Of a stretch of DNA of 64,000 nt, positions 20,101 through 30,659 are shown piece after piece (within the stretch, counting starts at the first letter, position 1; the number at the start of each line of letters is the position of its first letter). Location of the stretch: assembly GCA_021186555.1 (NCBI GenBank), contig JAJKFL010000008.1, positions 13,075,936 to 13,139,935 on the forward strand, read 5' to 3'. Source of the DNA: Reticulitermes speratus (Eukaryota; Arthropoda; Insecta; Blattodea; Rhinotermitidae). A program made the position numbers and the translations under genes. Below the pieces are notes generated by a model. That model was not told the DNA's origin. It worked only from the letters and a program-made list of their open reading frames with translations, and did no database searches.

Positions 20101-22928
20101 ATCCCAGAAAGCGAGCTCCGCAGACCCACGCTTTAGACAGCGCGGCCACTGGGACTGGCAAATGCCATGTGATAGTGTTTAAAATATAAGCCTCGAGTTT
20201 TAAGCAATACTTTATTTAAAATTGGCTTGTCAAATTTTTCCGTCGACTATCCTGGCTGTTTTTGCATGGTCTTCCTCAGTCCCTCCAGGAAAACTGGGTT
20301 AGTACCTCAAATTATGTTACAACCGTTTCCTTCTGCATTCTTTCCAATTCATTATTTACTAATCGCCTGACAATTCGATTTCGTGCTCTCTAAGCTACTG
20401 ACAACATGGTTAAACGAATCTTCAATAAATAAACATATCTCACAAGACACAACGCTGGACGAATGGACAATTAGTGATTAATTAATCGGAAAGAGTGTGG
20501 AAGGAAACGATTATGATTGACAATAAGTTACTTTTCTATTTGTTTGGAAGGGCTGAGAAAACCCACCAAGAACAGTATCCAGGATTATCAGTCTCCTTGT
20601 CAATATCCGAACGGGTTATTTCCCGAATACGAAGCAAGAGCGCTAGCCACTTTAACGCGACGTTTCCTGTGTGACTGCCAAGTTTGGTTAGTGACGAGTC
20701 ATTGTTTTGCAGGTACTGAGAGTGAAACTGACAAATGTGACGTCACGAACTTTATCATCTATTGTTGCGGACCCAGTCGTTGGTGCCTGGGGATTTCACG
20801 CGTATGTAGGGAGTTCGAACAGTGGCTGTCTGTTGGTGGTAGGGCAGAGAGGATGGTGGCAGGTTGCACTGGACGTGAAAGGCTCGGAAGAGGAACACGT
20901 GAATGCTGTTGGCACCGCGACACTGGCCCTGTCTCGACGCGAGGCCCTGTTGTACCTGACGGCGCCTGAATCACACGTCATGTTCTCGATGAACCTCTCA
21001 GCCGTCAGGTCCTCACCGCCACCAAGCAATAAAGTAAGCTGCCTCAGTTCTTTTAGGAAAATGCCGAGATATCATCTGGGTTAAGCCACCTTCGCTTCCT
21101 TCTGAATAATTTCCAGTTAATCTTTCATGAATCATTCTACCATTCGACGCTCTATAGTCCGAGTCACTGACAATGTCGTAATATAAACCACAGATACATT
21201 TATCTCGGTGTGCGTCATACCTTACAACACTTTATATTAACGTGGGACGAAAATGTGATTCTTCTCATCGCGCAAGGTCTGCCTTAAAAAGTTGACAGCC
21301 ACTGAGATAATGAGTAATTAACTTCCTTATTTTAAGAAGAACAAACTGTCATTATAAACTTAAGCTTAGACAGAGGGCACGCGGTGGCGCAGTTGGTTGA
21401 GGCACTGAGCTACAAGCCGGAAGGTCGCGGGTTCGATTCCCGATGGTGCCATTGGAATTTTTCACTGACATAATCCTTTCGGCCGCACTATGGCCCTGGG
21501 GTCGACTCAGCCTCTAACAGAAATGAGTACCAGGCATATTTTCTGGGGGTAAAGGCAGCCGGTGCGTAGGGCTGACAACCTTACCACCTTCATGTGCCGA
21601 TTGTCTAGAAATCTAGGAGCCCCAACCTCCTGTAACCCTAAAGGCCTGTCCAGGCCTGTAATGGGATTGCTTTACCTTTACCTATAAGCTTAGAGAAATC
21701 AGCATTGGCACTTATGCTGAACAAAATAAATCAAGTCCCTACCCTGAAATTCCTTTTCCGTAAGATCCGTTTTCTAATTAAATAACAGACAGCAGGGTCG
21801 TCCTGAAAAGAAAATAATTGCTCAGGTGTTCAAGAAATATATTGAATAGTCTATTTTACTTCCAACTACACGACAAAGTAAAAATAAAGGTAATGCCCTT
21901 GTCCATGCCATGAAGGCATACAGGGCGAGTGGAGGTATAGGTCCACACATTATTAACGACGGCACTAGAAGTAGGCTGTAAACTTTCACGCCCCTGTCGC
22001 TTTAGTCCTGCAAAAGAAAACCGGTGCCCATTGAATGGGAGGCTGGGCCGGCCCTAGGGCCGGTATGGACGTTTTGGAGAACATAAAAATCTATTACCAC
22101 TGCTGAGATTCGAGTCCCGGATCTTCCCCCCCCCCTCCCCCTTATGCCAGTCACTATACCGACTACACTATCCCAATTCCTTCTACACACTAATAACCTT
22201 AACAAACTGGCCTTTGTAATGATTTTGTAATGTGTTTTCTGTAAGGTAGAAGCTGAGTTCTTAAATATTATCTAGACGAAAGCCATGCGTTACAGCACAC
22301 ATTTGACTTAATAGTTTTTGTGAATGGAAGCCTCAACGCTGTGTGACACACCTGTATATTGCTCCTATTTCGTAAAAAGGGGACAACCCACAAAATATCA
22401 ATTTTGCAGGAGACGCAAGAAGGTGGCTCATTTTTATATATAACAAATGCTTTGAGAGGTTGGATAACCGTCACATATCTTGGTTATTCTTGAAAATGGA
22501 GTTGTCATCTTTTTTACATATCATAGAGGACCATTAGTTTAATTATTTGCCACATATAATTCAATTTAGTTCAAAGTGGCAGCCCCTTTTTACAAAACTG
22601 GAGCGATATATTCGGCACGTGTCCCAGTAATCCGTTTTTATTGCAGGAGGTGAGAAGGGAGACTGTGAGATTTCTGGGAATGAAACTGGGTCCCTCCCGC
22701 GGTTTGGTGTCTGACATCTGGGCAGGACTGCATTATTTTCTGCCGAGAGATCACGCAGCTGTACGCTGGGACACGAGACGTCCTCTGGCGGCGGAGTCTC
22801 ACGCAGTGCTGCTGCAGTCACCGAGAACCTTGCCCTCTGTCAGTCACATGTTTACTGATTCTCAGTGTCAAGTGTGGGCTGTGGTCGGACAGCACTGTGT
22901 GAAGATCCAGAAATATAATTTCATATAG
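16967..22928 (+). CDS. Yellow/MRJP-family secreted protein, four exons, 344 aa
   Basis: Joining 16967-17194, 18999-19202, 20713-21033 and 22647-22928 gives an unbroken 344-residue protein; every intron is GT-AG and every joint is phase 0. Residues 1-19 form a plausible signal peptide. [12 protein letters not shown] (about 37-48) and GRIRATL match the first Yellow strands, [11 protein letters not shown] and [11 protein letters not shown] (about 117-139) the family core, and SSIVAD and WGFHAYV the next blade. The C-terminal third keeps only weak similarity. Yellow proteins are secreted six-bladed propellers linked to cuticle pigmentation, eggshell and other roles. At 344 residues it is shorter than the usual 380-550, and the core reads DAG instead of DTG. 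The subfamily is unresolved. The intact frame and sites argue for a working gene; transcript evidence would settle it. All three introns hold repeats. Confidence 0.8.
18044..18253. mobile_element. palindromic hairpin-motif element in intron 1
   Basis: The left arm 18044-18108 is the inverted counterpart of the right arm 18188-18253, roughly three quarters identical by eye. Shared blocks are GTCGACTGGCA / TGCCAGTCGAC and CTCCATCTTCAG / CTGAAGATGAAGG. Each arm holds one CTGAAGATG-stem-GAAA hairpin, pointing outward from the 79-nt centre. Confidence 0.7.
18711..18931 (-). repeat. LINE-A 3' end
   Basis: It shows the reverse-strand tail AACTCCATGGAGTAGAGTAC through GAGATCCATTTTAATATTACC to TATTCCAAGTG. 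The repeat ends only about 68 bp upstream of the exon 2 acceptor, so it sits close to the region used for branch point and polypyrimidine tract. Confidence 0.8.
18999..19202 (+). CDS. Yellow-like gene, exon 2
   Basis: The acceptor is TCTGTCTTCAG|CCAG and the donor AATGAAGAG|GTGAGG. It encodes [16 protein letters not shown], the family's 'P-Y-P...GxC' segment, then the RLWVLDAGT core and PKVVVFDLR. This is the exon that most clearly identifies the family. Confidence 0.85.
19225..19400 (+). repeat. LINE-A internal coding fragment
   Basis: It translates as [20 protein letters not shown] and KLHRDI followed by IKRDVGDKK, the part of the LINE-A polyprotein just upstream of the GHVARMGE tail. It has inserted about 20 bp after the exon 2 donor and carries several stops. 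Confidence 0.65.
19922..20158 (-). repeat. SINE-1 copy in intron 2
   Basis: It is a reverse-strand copy. It starts at CCCATGGCGCTATAGCCCC, runs through GGTAGGACTCCTCTGGACGA and GACAACACACAACACTGACA, and ends in the tRNA-like head GCGGGATTCGAAACCTCAATC and GCGCGGCCACTGGGAC. Same-orientation and opposite copies occur at seven other loci. Confidence 0.85.
20265..20400 (+). repeat. SINE-E body fragment
   Basis: It has CTTCCTCAGTCCCTCCAGGAAAACTGGG, then TTCTTTCCAATTCATTATTTA and CGCCTGACAATTCGATTTCG. These blocks align in order with the better-preserved copy at 40210-40330. Confidence 0.55.
20495..20700 (-). repeat. decayed SINE-E-like fragment
   Basis: GAGTGTGGAAGGAAACG and GGGCTGAGAAAACCCACCAAG match the start of the reverse copy at 53595-53800 (GAATGTGGAAGGAACGG, GACTGAGAAAAGACACAC). 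The reverse tRNA-like head is poorly kept, so the assignment is tentative. The plus-strand frame across it has no support. Confidence 0.4.
20713..21033 (+). CDS. Yellow-like gene, exon 3
   Basis: The acceptor is TGTTTTGCAG|GTACTG and the donor AGCAATAAA|GTAAGC. The exon begins [20 protein letters not shown], equivalent to the family's 'L..IVVD' strand, then [10 protein letters not shown] and [11 protein letters not shown]. In the family's DGIFGMALSP position only the weakly similar [16 protein letters not shown] remains. Confidence 0.75.
21045..21180 (+). repeat. SINE-E tail fragment
   Basis: It has TCTTTTAGGAAAATGCCGAGATATCATCTGGGTTAAGCC followed by CCTTCTGAATAATTTCCAG, a shared SINE-E body, and starts directly after the exon 3 donor. 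Confidence 0.4.
21377..21685 (+). repeat. SINE-3 copy
   Basis: This is the best full copy of this tRNA-derived family. The head GGTGGCGCAGTTGGTTGAGG and the box-B-like GGGTTCGATTCCC are followed by GGCCGCACTATGGCCCTGG, TGCGTAGGGCTGACAACC and CAGGCCTGTAATGGGATTGC. Copies at 28775, 47010 and 51005 keep the same block order. Confidence 0.85.
21880..22175 (-). repeat. SINE-2 copy
   Basis: It reads in reverse from GTCCATGCCATGAAGGCATA through CGACGGCACTAGAAGTAGG and AATGGGAGGCTGGGCCGGCC to a C-homopolymer (22125-22140) and TATACCGACTACACTATCCC. It lies in intron 3 of the Yellow-like gene. Confidence 0.85.
22647..22928 (+). CDS. Yellow-like gene, exon 4 (terminal)
   Basis: The acceptor is TTTTTATTGCAG|GAGGTG; the frame stays open for 93 codons to [26 protein letters not shown] corresponds to the family's 'D..G.LFF...N.V..W' strand and [12 protein letters not shown] to the last 'LW..SNRL'. 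After the stop I see no strong close polyadenylation signal; AATAAA at 23721-23726 is the first clear one. Confidence 0.75.
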   Translation, partial: EVRRETVRFLGMKLGPSRGLVSDIWAGLHYFLPRDHAAVRWDTRRPLAAESHAVLLQSPRTLPSVSHMFTDSQCQVWAVVGQHCVKIQKYNFI

Positions 22929-23670
22929 CAGCATTACCCATCCATACCCTCATATCCGAAACTGAAAGTATAGTGTCAAATACACATAAGAGTGCTGTGT
23001 TCTATGACTTATTTATCGGATTTTGTCATAAAAGATGAGTTTAAAGTTAAGGATTCACAGAAAAACTGTTGTAGAAACACGGATACGGAAGACACTACAG
23101 GATTATGTTCTAGAAATTGAAATAACTTCTGTATTTCTCACAAGATTTTGGTTTCTACAGGGAACTGCATGACAGAACTAGTTTTAAAAATAGGTCAGAC
23201 TGCAGCAAACGCTCTACATATAACAGGTTTACACCAAAATATTTTTGAGTTTCTTAAATGTATGCTTCAAATTGTAATGGCGGCATCTGGTGATAACTGA
23301 GTCTTTTTGTTTTCTAATAGTCGGATAGTAAAGGTTCACAGAAGGCTGTGAGCGACAGACTGATTTACGATTTAAAATTATCACTCACAAGTTTATTGTT
23401 TGGTCAAATAACGATGCATTTCAGAAACCGTAAACTAATAATTACTAGATTTATACTCACACACATATTATTGGGTCACACAAGAGTCACTTTAAAGAAA
23501 GCGTATGATTTCAGTTCCATTGTAACATAATGTGTTTCGCCTAAAACAGCAGTTCCGAACCTGTGGACAGCTGACCTCCAGGGGTGGTAGGGTTACCCCA
23601 AGAGAGCCGCGAGTTTATTACAGTGACCCCGTGGATTCACATAACATAACAGCAAGTCTTATTCTCCAGC
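22929..23670. other. probable 3' flank of the Yellow-like gene
   Basis: It contains no other recognisable feature. It would hold the 3' UTR if AATAAA at 23721 is used. That signal lies just after an ATT repeat, so it may instead belong to a retroelement tail. Confidence 0.35.
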
Positions 23671-23671
23671 C

Positions 23672-23676
23672 AGATG

Positions 23677-23714
<38 letters not shown>

Positions 23715-23716
23715 GT
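23672..23716. repeat. (ATT)n microsatellite
   Basis: It has about 13 ATT units followed by GTGACGAATAAACTG. By analogy with the LINE at 42975 it could be a reverse-strand retroelement tail, but no coding remnant adjoins it. Confidence 0.7.
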
Positions 23717-23854
23717 GACGAATAAACTGTAAATTTATTTACGAAATTTCTGTGCCTGTAACAGCTTTTTGTCATTATATGTTTTCTGAATTAATTGAGT
23801 CTAGAAGTACAACTATTACATGTTGGGGGGATTTTTGTTTAAAGGTAAGGACGT

Positions 23855-24305
23855 GTCCTTATACTAGAACCCAAGGTTCATTGCCATTTGTTTGATGCAT
23901 TCCGCTATGTCTTTGATATTTACTGTTTTTAAAATATCCCGACACTTGTCCCTGTCCTGAGACAGATGAAGTCAGTCCCGCCCTCACATCCTATTTCTGT
24001 AAGATTCATTTTAATATTATTCTCCTACCTATGCCTCGATCTTCCAAGTCTTGTCTCCTCTTCCGGGTTTCCCATTAAAACCCTCTATACATTTCTGTTC
24101 TCCCCCATACGTACCACATGCCCAGCTCATTTCGACTTACTTAATTTGAACACCCGAATAATATTTGGCGAGGAGTACAAACCATGGAGCTTCTCGTTGT
24201 GGAATTTTTTCCAGGTGTCCTCTTTCTTCCTCCCTCTTAGGATCCACTATGTCCCACAGTAAGCGCAACCTACGTTCTTCCCTTATGTAACAGACCAAGT
24301 ATCAC
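23855..24305 (-). repeat. LINE-A 3' end
   Basis: It is a reverse-strand copy with AGATTCATTTTAATATTATTC, CACATGCCCAGCTCATTTCG and CACCCGAATAATATTTGGCG, the same coding-end layout as at 3905-4445. The terminal tail has decayed. Confidence 0.8.
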
Positions 24306-25431
24306 ACCTACATAAAAACAGGCAAAATTATACCATAGATTTTGCATATTAAACTTTATGTTCTTACATTCTCTGCCTATCATAATATCTGCAAGAACTG
24401 CAGATACACAGGAAATCAAATGTTACGGGTTGGAATCCGAAGTCTTTGAAATGTACAAGTGTTTCTCTTTAAAAAATTCTAGTTGTCATTAAACAACCCT
24501 TCGAACCTCACGTTATGTATCTACGTTCTACTTCAGAATTACGGTAAATACAAGTTAGTCGAATAACATTCTTTAAACACTAAGCAGTAACGTTAGACTT
24601 TTACCACAGGAGTGGGACTTCATGACCAGGTTTAAGCACACACGCAACTTCACATATTTCGCGTCCGGTGAAAAGCAACGCGTTTTACGCTATTTAGCAA
24701 TATTACAAGCAAAACGTACAGTGTGCAGCAGTTGACTGAGCTCTTTGAAATGGTTTCTATTACGTATTACGAAAAGTGAAGTTTCATCACCGACTTTACA
24801 AAAGCCCACCTGTTGTGACAAATAAAACCCAGTTCAGATCCTCACATCCTTTTCAAACTTGCACACGCAAGCGGGCGGGCGTGCGCACGCACGCACACAC
24901 ACACACAGAGAAGATAAGAAATTTTGGTATAAAGTAATATTGAGGGGCCATTCAAACTTTTGATCCTTCACACTTGTCAGATGTTCGTACTATGTAATCC
25001 ACTGTGGTCACACTTTTGTTATTGTCTGTAATCGTGTAGGTATATAGCTATACGTACACATTATAAATGCAATTACTACTATTATGGTGTATTGCTATAT
25101 TAGTTTGAAGAACTTAGTGTATATAAGCCTATACCTACGGTTCTTCCGAGTTTGCTGAATTTTTTCGGTCACACATAACTTCCACCTTTCAGCCCATCGA
25201 AATATTTTGTAATTCCTGACTTAAAAACGATATTTCATACACAATTCAGGCCTATAGGTATATTCATAATTTGAGTACATAACAAACTTCACATTCCTAG
25301 AGGTAAGTAATTTTTGCCATATTTTGATTGTATAGGAACGTGACGTCACAAACGAAGTTTACGCCATTGCTTGTTAGGTCCCACAACAACAAATTACAAT
25401 CTACCATAATTCTCGCAGTACAAATACGTTT
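24306..25431. other. unassigned DNA
   Basis: A GCGC/CA-rich microsatellite lies at about 24868-24906. Nothing else is recognisable. Confidence 0.45.
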
Positions 25432-25694
25432 TTTTTCCCCAATGGCTCGACAGCCCCTTGGGGGCCTAGGCCGCCTCATTTTTCGAGGCTTCACGATCAC
25501 ACTTTTTAGACACACCACACTCGGTAGGACTCCACTGGACGAGGGACCAGCTCATTGCAGAGACCTCTACCTGACAACACACAACACTCACAAGAGACAG
25601 AGATCCATGCCCTAGGCGGGATTCGAACCCACAATCCCAGTAAGCGAATGGCCGTAGACCCACGCCTTAGACTGCGCGGCCACTGGGATCGGCA
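25432..25694 (-). repeat. SINE-1 copy
   Basis: It is a well-kept reverse copy. CCCAATGGCTCGACAGCCCC starts it, GGTAGGACTCCACTGGACGA is the middle, and the tRNA-like head GCGGGATTCGAACCCACAATC with GCGCGGCCACTGGGATCGG ends it. It is close in sequence to the copy at 27035, suggesting recent activity of this subfamily. Confidence 0.9.
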
Positions 25695-25789
25695 CAAATA
25701 TGTTACCATAATCAAGTATGCAGCAATAAGTATTAAGAATGAATGATTATACGTACTTTGCCTTAATTACAGGTATACGTCTTGCAAAA

Positions 25790-26298
25790 CGTACCTGATA
25801 CTTAAAATGTCATCCGGCCGAAAGCAGTAAGTATCAAATATAATGATTCGATGTCCGTATTTCTGTCTTAATTACCGGGTATGCAACTCCAGTCTCCTTT
25901 GCGTCATATTATGTTAGATCCTATATGGCCTAGATGGCTCTACCGTATTTTTCGCACTTATCTCGTAAACAGCACAATTTCCTAAAAAGAAATATTTTAA
26001 ATAATATGTTTGGTTTAATGTCCTCTACAAATTTTATCTGAAAATCCTCATTCCATGAAGAACTGAGCGAGATATAAAAGTACTTACGCCTTCATGTAAA
26101 GTGCCTGATATTTTTGTCCGATTTTAATCAAGCTAGCATTTTCTAGACAGATTTTTGACAGAAGTCCCCAATATGAAATTACACGGAAATCCTTCCGGTG
26201 GGAACCGAGTTTTTCGATTCGAAGAGACGGACAGAGATAAAGAAGCTAATACGAGTAGTCGCTTTCCGCAACTTTGAGAACGCGCCTAAAAAGGCATA
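25790..26298 (-). mobile_element. solo arm related to the 59-62 kb inverted-arm element
   Basis: It ends in GAACGCGCCTAAAAAGGCA, matching the right end of the 59.35-61.89 kb element (GGCGCCTAAAAA). Inside, GACGGACAGAGATAAAGAAGCTAATACGAG, CACTTATCTCGTAAACAGCAC and TATATGGCCTAGATGGCTCTACC follow the order of that arm. It is old and diverged, and no opposing arm lies nearby in the proper orientation. Confidence 0.65.
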
Positions 26299-27034
26299 TT
26301 GAAAATGTGTGTCCTTCCTTGAATCCTTAATGTAGTCCGTGAAAAATAGATTACCTCTATTAATGATAAGTACAGGCGAAACCTAAGAGACTCGCTGGAT
26401 GACGTCGACAGAACACAGACGAGAACGACAGCAATCGGGTATATCTACTCTATCGACATTAACGTAAGCTGCTGACATGTCCGTAGTAGCTTACAGATAT
26501 AGTAAGTAATTAATACATGAACTACGAGTAAAGTATGCACTTAAACTTCACGCACAAGTAGTAAAACAGAATTTTTAAACTTTTTTTTTAAATTATGCAT
26601 CCACACAAGGAAGAAATTGCGTCACCCGAAAACAAGGTCAATTCGCATAATTACTTAGTCTCCTGTGTATGCTCTGGTGCACGTTACGTTTAAAAACAGA
26701 CGACGACTACATTCCTGTTTATACGTTAGGTCAAATAAGAGCCTGTTTATATTTGCCACAGGAAGCAAAACAACACCAGAAGTCTTGTTAATTTGACCTC
26801 AGGAGAGTGCAAAGGGACGCGTTGCGACACATAGGAAACTTGAAGCAGGTTAATGTCGACATTGAGAGGAATGACTTGCTGAACTTGTCGCTCTTACTAA
26901 AAAGTGACTTTATTTCACTTTCGTTAGCTTATTAGATTCCGTAAAGAATGTGCTTTATATGACTAATTAAATAGGAGACATGAGGAAAGAGAAGACAATT
27001 CGTAAGAAAAATATTAAAATAATTTACTTTTTTT
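26299..27034. other. unassigned DNA
   Basis: I see nothing recognisable. Confidence 0.45.
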
Positions 27035-27291
27035 TTCAATGGCTCGACAGCCCCTTGGGGGCCTAGGCCGCCTCATTTATCGAGGCTTCACGATCACACT
27101 TTTTAGACACACCACAGTCGGTAGGACTCCTCTGGACGAGGGACCAGCTCGTCGCAGAGACCTCTACCTGACAACACAAAACATTTACAACAGACAAACA
27201 TCCATGCCCTAGACGGGATTCGAACCCACAATCCCAGGAAGCGAGCGGCCGTAGACCCACGCCTTAGACCACGCGGCCACTGGGATCGGCA
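27035..27291 (-). repeat. SINE-1 copy
   Basis: It is a reverse copy almost matching the one at 25432, including CAATGGCTCGACAGCCCCTT at its start. A T-homopolymer precedes it at 27029-27036, the expected reversed A-rich tail. Confidence 0.9.
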
Positions 27292-27589
27292 AAATAATTA
27301 ACATGCGAGGTAAAATTTCGGAAAATAATATAGAGGATAAAAAAGTACTGAACATTTGAAGCGTTTCAAAATTCAAGGTGATGAGAAACTCGATGGTATA
27401 TTGAAAACTTCACAGGCCAGGCAAATTGTACAGCGGAAAAAAGTCGGATGAGAATATCAAATCACAACTGCAATCTGACTTCGGATGAGCAAGATTATTG
27501 ACTTCTTTAAAATTGTAGTCCGGCATCATACTTAAATATAGCAACACTTTGACGTTTACACAGCTGTTTTTTATTGTTTTGTCACCCAG

Positions 27590-27735
27590 GAACTTGCAAC
27601 ATGTTTCGGCCGAAAACACTAAGATCATCATCAAGTCAATCTTCAATGCAGAAACGTATCATAAGATCCAGTATGTTTATAGGAATGAATAACCTGATGA
27701 TGGTCAGAGTGTTACCGGCAGAAATAAGTTTCCTA
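27590..27735. mobile_element. inverted pair of hammerhead-like hairpins
   Basis: A left minus-sense hairpin (27598-27632: GATGATGATCTTAG, loop, GGCCGAAACATGTTGC in minus reading) faces a right plus-sense one (27692-27728: CCTGATGATGGTCAGAG, then CCGGCAGAAATAAG). This is a variant with CTGATGA in place of CTGAAGA and is partly decayed. Confidence 0.5.
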
Positions 27736-27926
27736 TTCCTGTGTCAGTGGTACAGTAACAGACAACTGTGTAAATGACAACCTTTTTTTCTATATAGCGT
27801 CGTACACAACGGGATGCCTTCTTTTTGTACATATCCAGAGCTCTATGTGCTGTGATTCTACATAATTTTTTCTTAAATGATTTCACCTTCTGACTGGGTC
27901 TTATGAGCCTCCGTTTTATTCTTCCC

Positions 27927-28172
27927 CGCCACAACAGCCCAACTCGAGTGTAGGCTGCCTCAATTTTGAGGTGTCTATATCACACACAGTTAGACACACA
28001 CCCGGTAGGACCCCTCTGAACGCGTGATCAGCTCGTCGCAGAGGCCGCTACCTACACAACACACAACAAACGCAAGAGACGAACATCCATAACGTCAGCC
28101 AGACTCGAACCCGCGATCCCAGCAATCAAGCGGCCGCAGACCAACGCGTTAGACGGCACGACCTCCGGGATA
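27927..28172 (-). repeat. SINE-1 copy (old)
   Basis: It has CCACAACAGCCCAACTCGAG, GGTAGGACCCCTCTGAACGC and the head CAGACTCGAACCCGCGATCC. It is more diverged than the copies at 25432 and 27035. Confidence 0.8.
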
Positions 28173-28774
28173 TCCTCGCCCACATCCCCGCAATCACGAC
28201 TAACGTTCTCATAGGAACAGAGCAAGGAATTATTAGGTTATGTTAAAGTCGAAATTTACAATTCTGTTGAATAGCCTAGCGTTGCCTTCCTCGCCTGTAC
28301 CTTCGTGCACAGATACATAAAAGTACACAAGAGAATGACAATTAACAAATTAGTAATGTCAGACCCTACACGTAAAGTGGAAATATCTAAGGCAGCAGAA
28401 AAACTGACCATGTGTTATTTAGCATTCTTCCTCTAGCAAATATTAGGCCCTTTGACCTTTGCAAAAAAAATCAGAATTAAAGCCTCAAAGTGCGTGCCAT
28501 TTAGATATTGGTAGGAGTCGTTGTAGGGTGGCCCAACACAACTCTGCCTACACATGATAAAAAAACAGAAGAAATGCGGACAAACACCATGTCACTAGTG
28601 GAATTCGAACCCACGATGTCAGTACTCGAACACTTGTATAAAATACGGAACTTCACCGCAATTTTAGCGATTGTGTAAATTCTTTTTCACACCTAAAAAT
28701 GTGGAGAGATAAATATTCATCTTTCGACGGCAAATATTCTAAGAATAGATTATACACCAGAAAGATAGGCCTAC
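28173..28774. other. unassigned DNA with one tRNA-like box
   Basis: GTGGAATTCGAACCCACGATG at 28599-28619 is a reverse box-B-like core, probably another decayed SINE head. Nothing else is recognisable. Confidence 0.45.
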
Positions 28775-28930
28775 AATAAAAGCAAAGCAATCCCATTACA
28801 GGCCTGGACAGGACCTTAGGGTTCCAGGAGGTTGAGGGTCCCAGATTTCTAGACAATCGGCACATGAAGGTGGTAAGGTTGTCAGCCCTACGCACCGGCC
28901 GCCTTTACCCCCCAGGAAATACTCCTGGTA
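28775..28930 (-). repeat. SINE-3 body, head missing
   Basis: It runs reverse from AAGCAATCCCATTACAGGCC through GACAATCGGCACATGAAGG to CCTTTACCCCCCAGGAAATAC. The tRNA-like head is not present, so it is a 5'-truncated copy. It lies about 350 bp upstream of the yellow-g-like TATA box. Confidence 0.85.
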
Positions 28931-29283
28931 CTCGTGATAGGCCTACAGTAAATACTAAAATGCGACACACACACACACGCCCGATCACACGCACTGACGA
29001 TCCTGGCTGGGATCGGAAACGCAGGTCTCAGTGCTGCAGCGAGCGAATGGCCATGACAGAAGATGACACCTTGACAACAAATGCAACAAAACAAGTGCAG
29101 TTAGAGTCAGCAGAATATCGTAAAGCGAGGTTACTGACTTGATTATTGAAACGTGCAGCAGAGCCAGAAAAAGGAAACAGCTGTTCCGAAAAAGGACGCT
29201 GTTGCTGAGCACAGCACAACAATGCTCAAGGATTGAGTGTTATTTTGCGTCACAGCAAGTTGGTACTTGACAGATGGGGTTGG

Positions 29284-29312
29284 TATAAATAGGGACCGAG
29301 GGCCGTGATGCA
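29284..29312 (+). promoter_or_regulatory. probable core promoter of the yellow-g-like gene
   Basis: A TATAAATA box at 29284-29291 stands 28 bp before the A of GCAGTCG (29312), a fair arthropod initiator. Downstream, TTCTTCAG|GTGAGT (GT at 29369) is a strong donor that can splice to the acceptor just before the ATG at 31552. A TGCGTCACAGCA block lies at about -67 to -56. Family members act in ovarian follicle cells, so an ovary-specific promoter is plausible but not shown. Confidence 0.6.
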
Positions 29313-29368
29313 GTCGCACTTCAAATTGTGTTTCGACACGATTACACCTTCTGAGCAAAATTCTTCAG
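29312..29368 (+). other. candidate non-coding first exon of the yellow-g-like gene
   Basis: It is a 57-nt segment between the inferred start site and the GTGAGT donor. It contains an ATG-free leader, ending ATTCTTCAG. The intron would be 29369-31550 (2,182 bp), ending CTTTTTTCAG one base before the ATG. This is inference from sites; RNA reads spanning the joint would prove it. Confidence 0.55.
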
Positions 29369-29581
29369 GTGAGTGTTTCAGAAACAGAACAGTGAATTTG
29401 AATATCTTCTCAAAATTCAATTGATATTTCACACATTTAAAATACTATTATACGCACAGATATATCTTTTTTGGAATTCAAAGCTTAGGTAATTTCTGTG
29501 ATGTTAAGGAAAACTGGTTGAAATTATATGTGCAGCGTGAGAGAACTAAGTGAAAACCAAATTTTGTCACTATAAAATATT

Positions 29582-29928
29582 ATACGGGTGATCAAATCAA
29601 GAAGAATGAGGTCGGCGGGCCATGTAGCACGTATGGGCGAGGGGAGAGGTGCATACAGGATTTTGGTGGGGAGACCTGAGGGAAGGAGACCACTTGGAAG
29701 ACCCAGGCGTAGATGGGAGGATAATATTAAAATGGATCTTCAAGAAGTGGAATGGGGGGCATGGACTGGATTGATATGGGTCAGGATAGGGACAGTTGGC
29801 GGGATCTTGTGAATAAGGTAACCTTCGGGTTCCATAAAATGTGGGGAATTTCTTGACTAGCTGACGACCTGCTAGCTTCTCAAGAAGGAATCTGCTCCAT
29901 GGAGTTAATTAGTTATAAAATATTACTT
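29582..29928 (+). repeat. LINE-A 3' end, best-preserved copy
   Basis: It encodes the tail [40 protein letters not shown] and [11 protein letters not shown] frame slip follows: [17 protein letters not shown] continues in another frame, so the copy is broken. The non-coding end AGCTTCTCAAGAAGGAATCTGCTCCATGGAGTTAATTAG closes it. It lies inside the inferred 5' UTR intron of the yellow-g-like gene. Confidence 0.9.
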
Positions 29929-30659
29929 TCAATTACAAAATACGTGACAATAAAATGCTAAATTAAATACTTTACTTCGTACATGATTCAAGTTTATTTC
30001 CTTCTGTTGAAAACTGAGGTTAAGATAATTATTCTAATTTCCAGAACGCCACAGATTTTCTTTTCCCTGTATTTCTTCTTTTCTCTTAGTTTCTGTTCCG
30101 CTTTCTTATTTACTTATTTATGTTTTAAAGGGTTACATTTTCGGACAGTTTTTATTTCTATAAAGTAAAAGAGTAGAGTTCTTGGGTCAACATGCTGTAA
30201 TTTTCCGCGTATCTATGTGTCTTTGTGCCCCATTTCAATTTTTAAAGGAATTCGTTGATTTTCAACGAAACCCGGTATGAGTTATATGTCGTTAATGGAC
30301 GCCTCAGCGCCAATAACTCAAAACAACAACATGGCGGACGCGCGAGATATGAGGCGGGAGCAACGCTATCACACGTAATTATAACCTTGAAATTAAGTGT
30401 GGTATTATACGTTGAAAATACGCCACTATTTTTATGGGAATATGTTGGATTGTAAAATAAGTTGGCGGGAGTGTAACAACTTGTTTTGGCTTCCGATTTG
30501 ATGGCGATAAGTAACAATCAGTTTGGTTCAGACATGGAATATGCACACGTTAAAAACTGTAAATATGAAAATTTCAAAATGGCGACGGCGCGTAAATTTA
30601 AGGTTCATCCAACAAATTTCAGATAAGCCTACACATAATACGTATTTAAGTTCTTGTTC

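Noticed and set aside
20517..20969. 150-codon plus frame over the third Yellow-like exon
   Set aside because: It is a different frame from the exon; only the frame from 20713 shows Yellow family residues and joins in phase.
29588..29812. Arg-rich 74-codon frame that looks like a small basic protein
   Set aside because: It is the broken C-terminus of a LINE polyprotein, repeated in about 15 decayed copies in the window.
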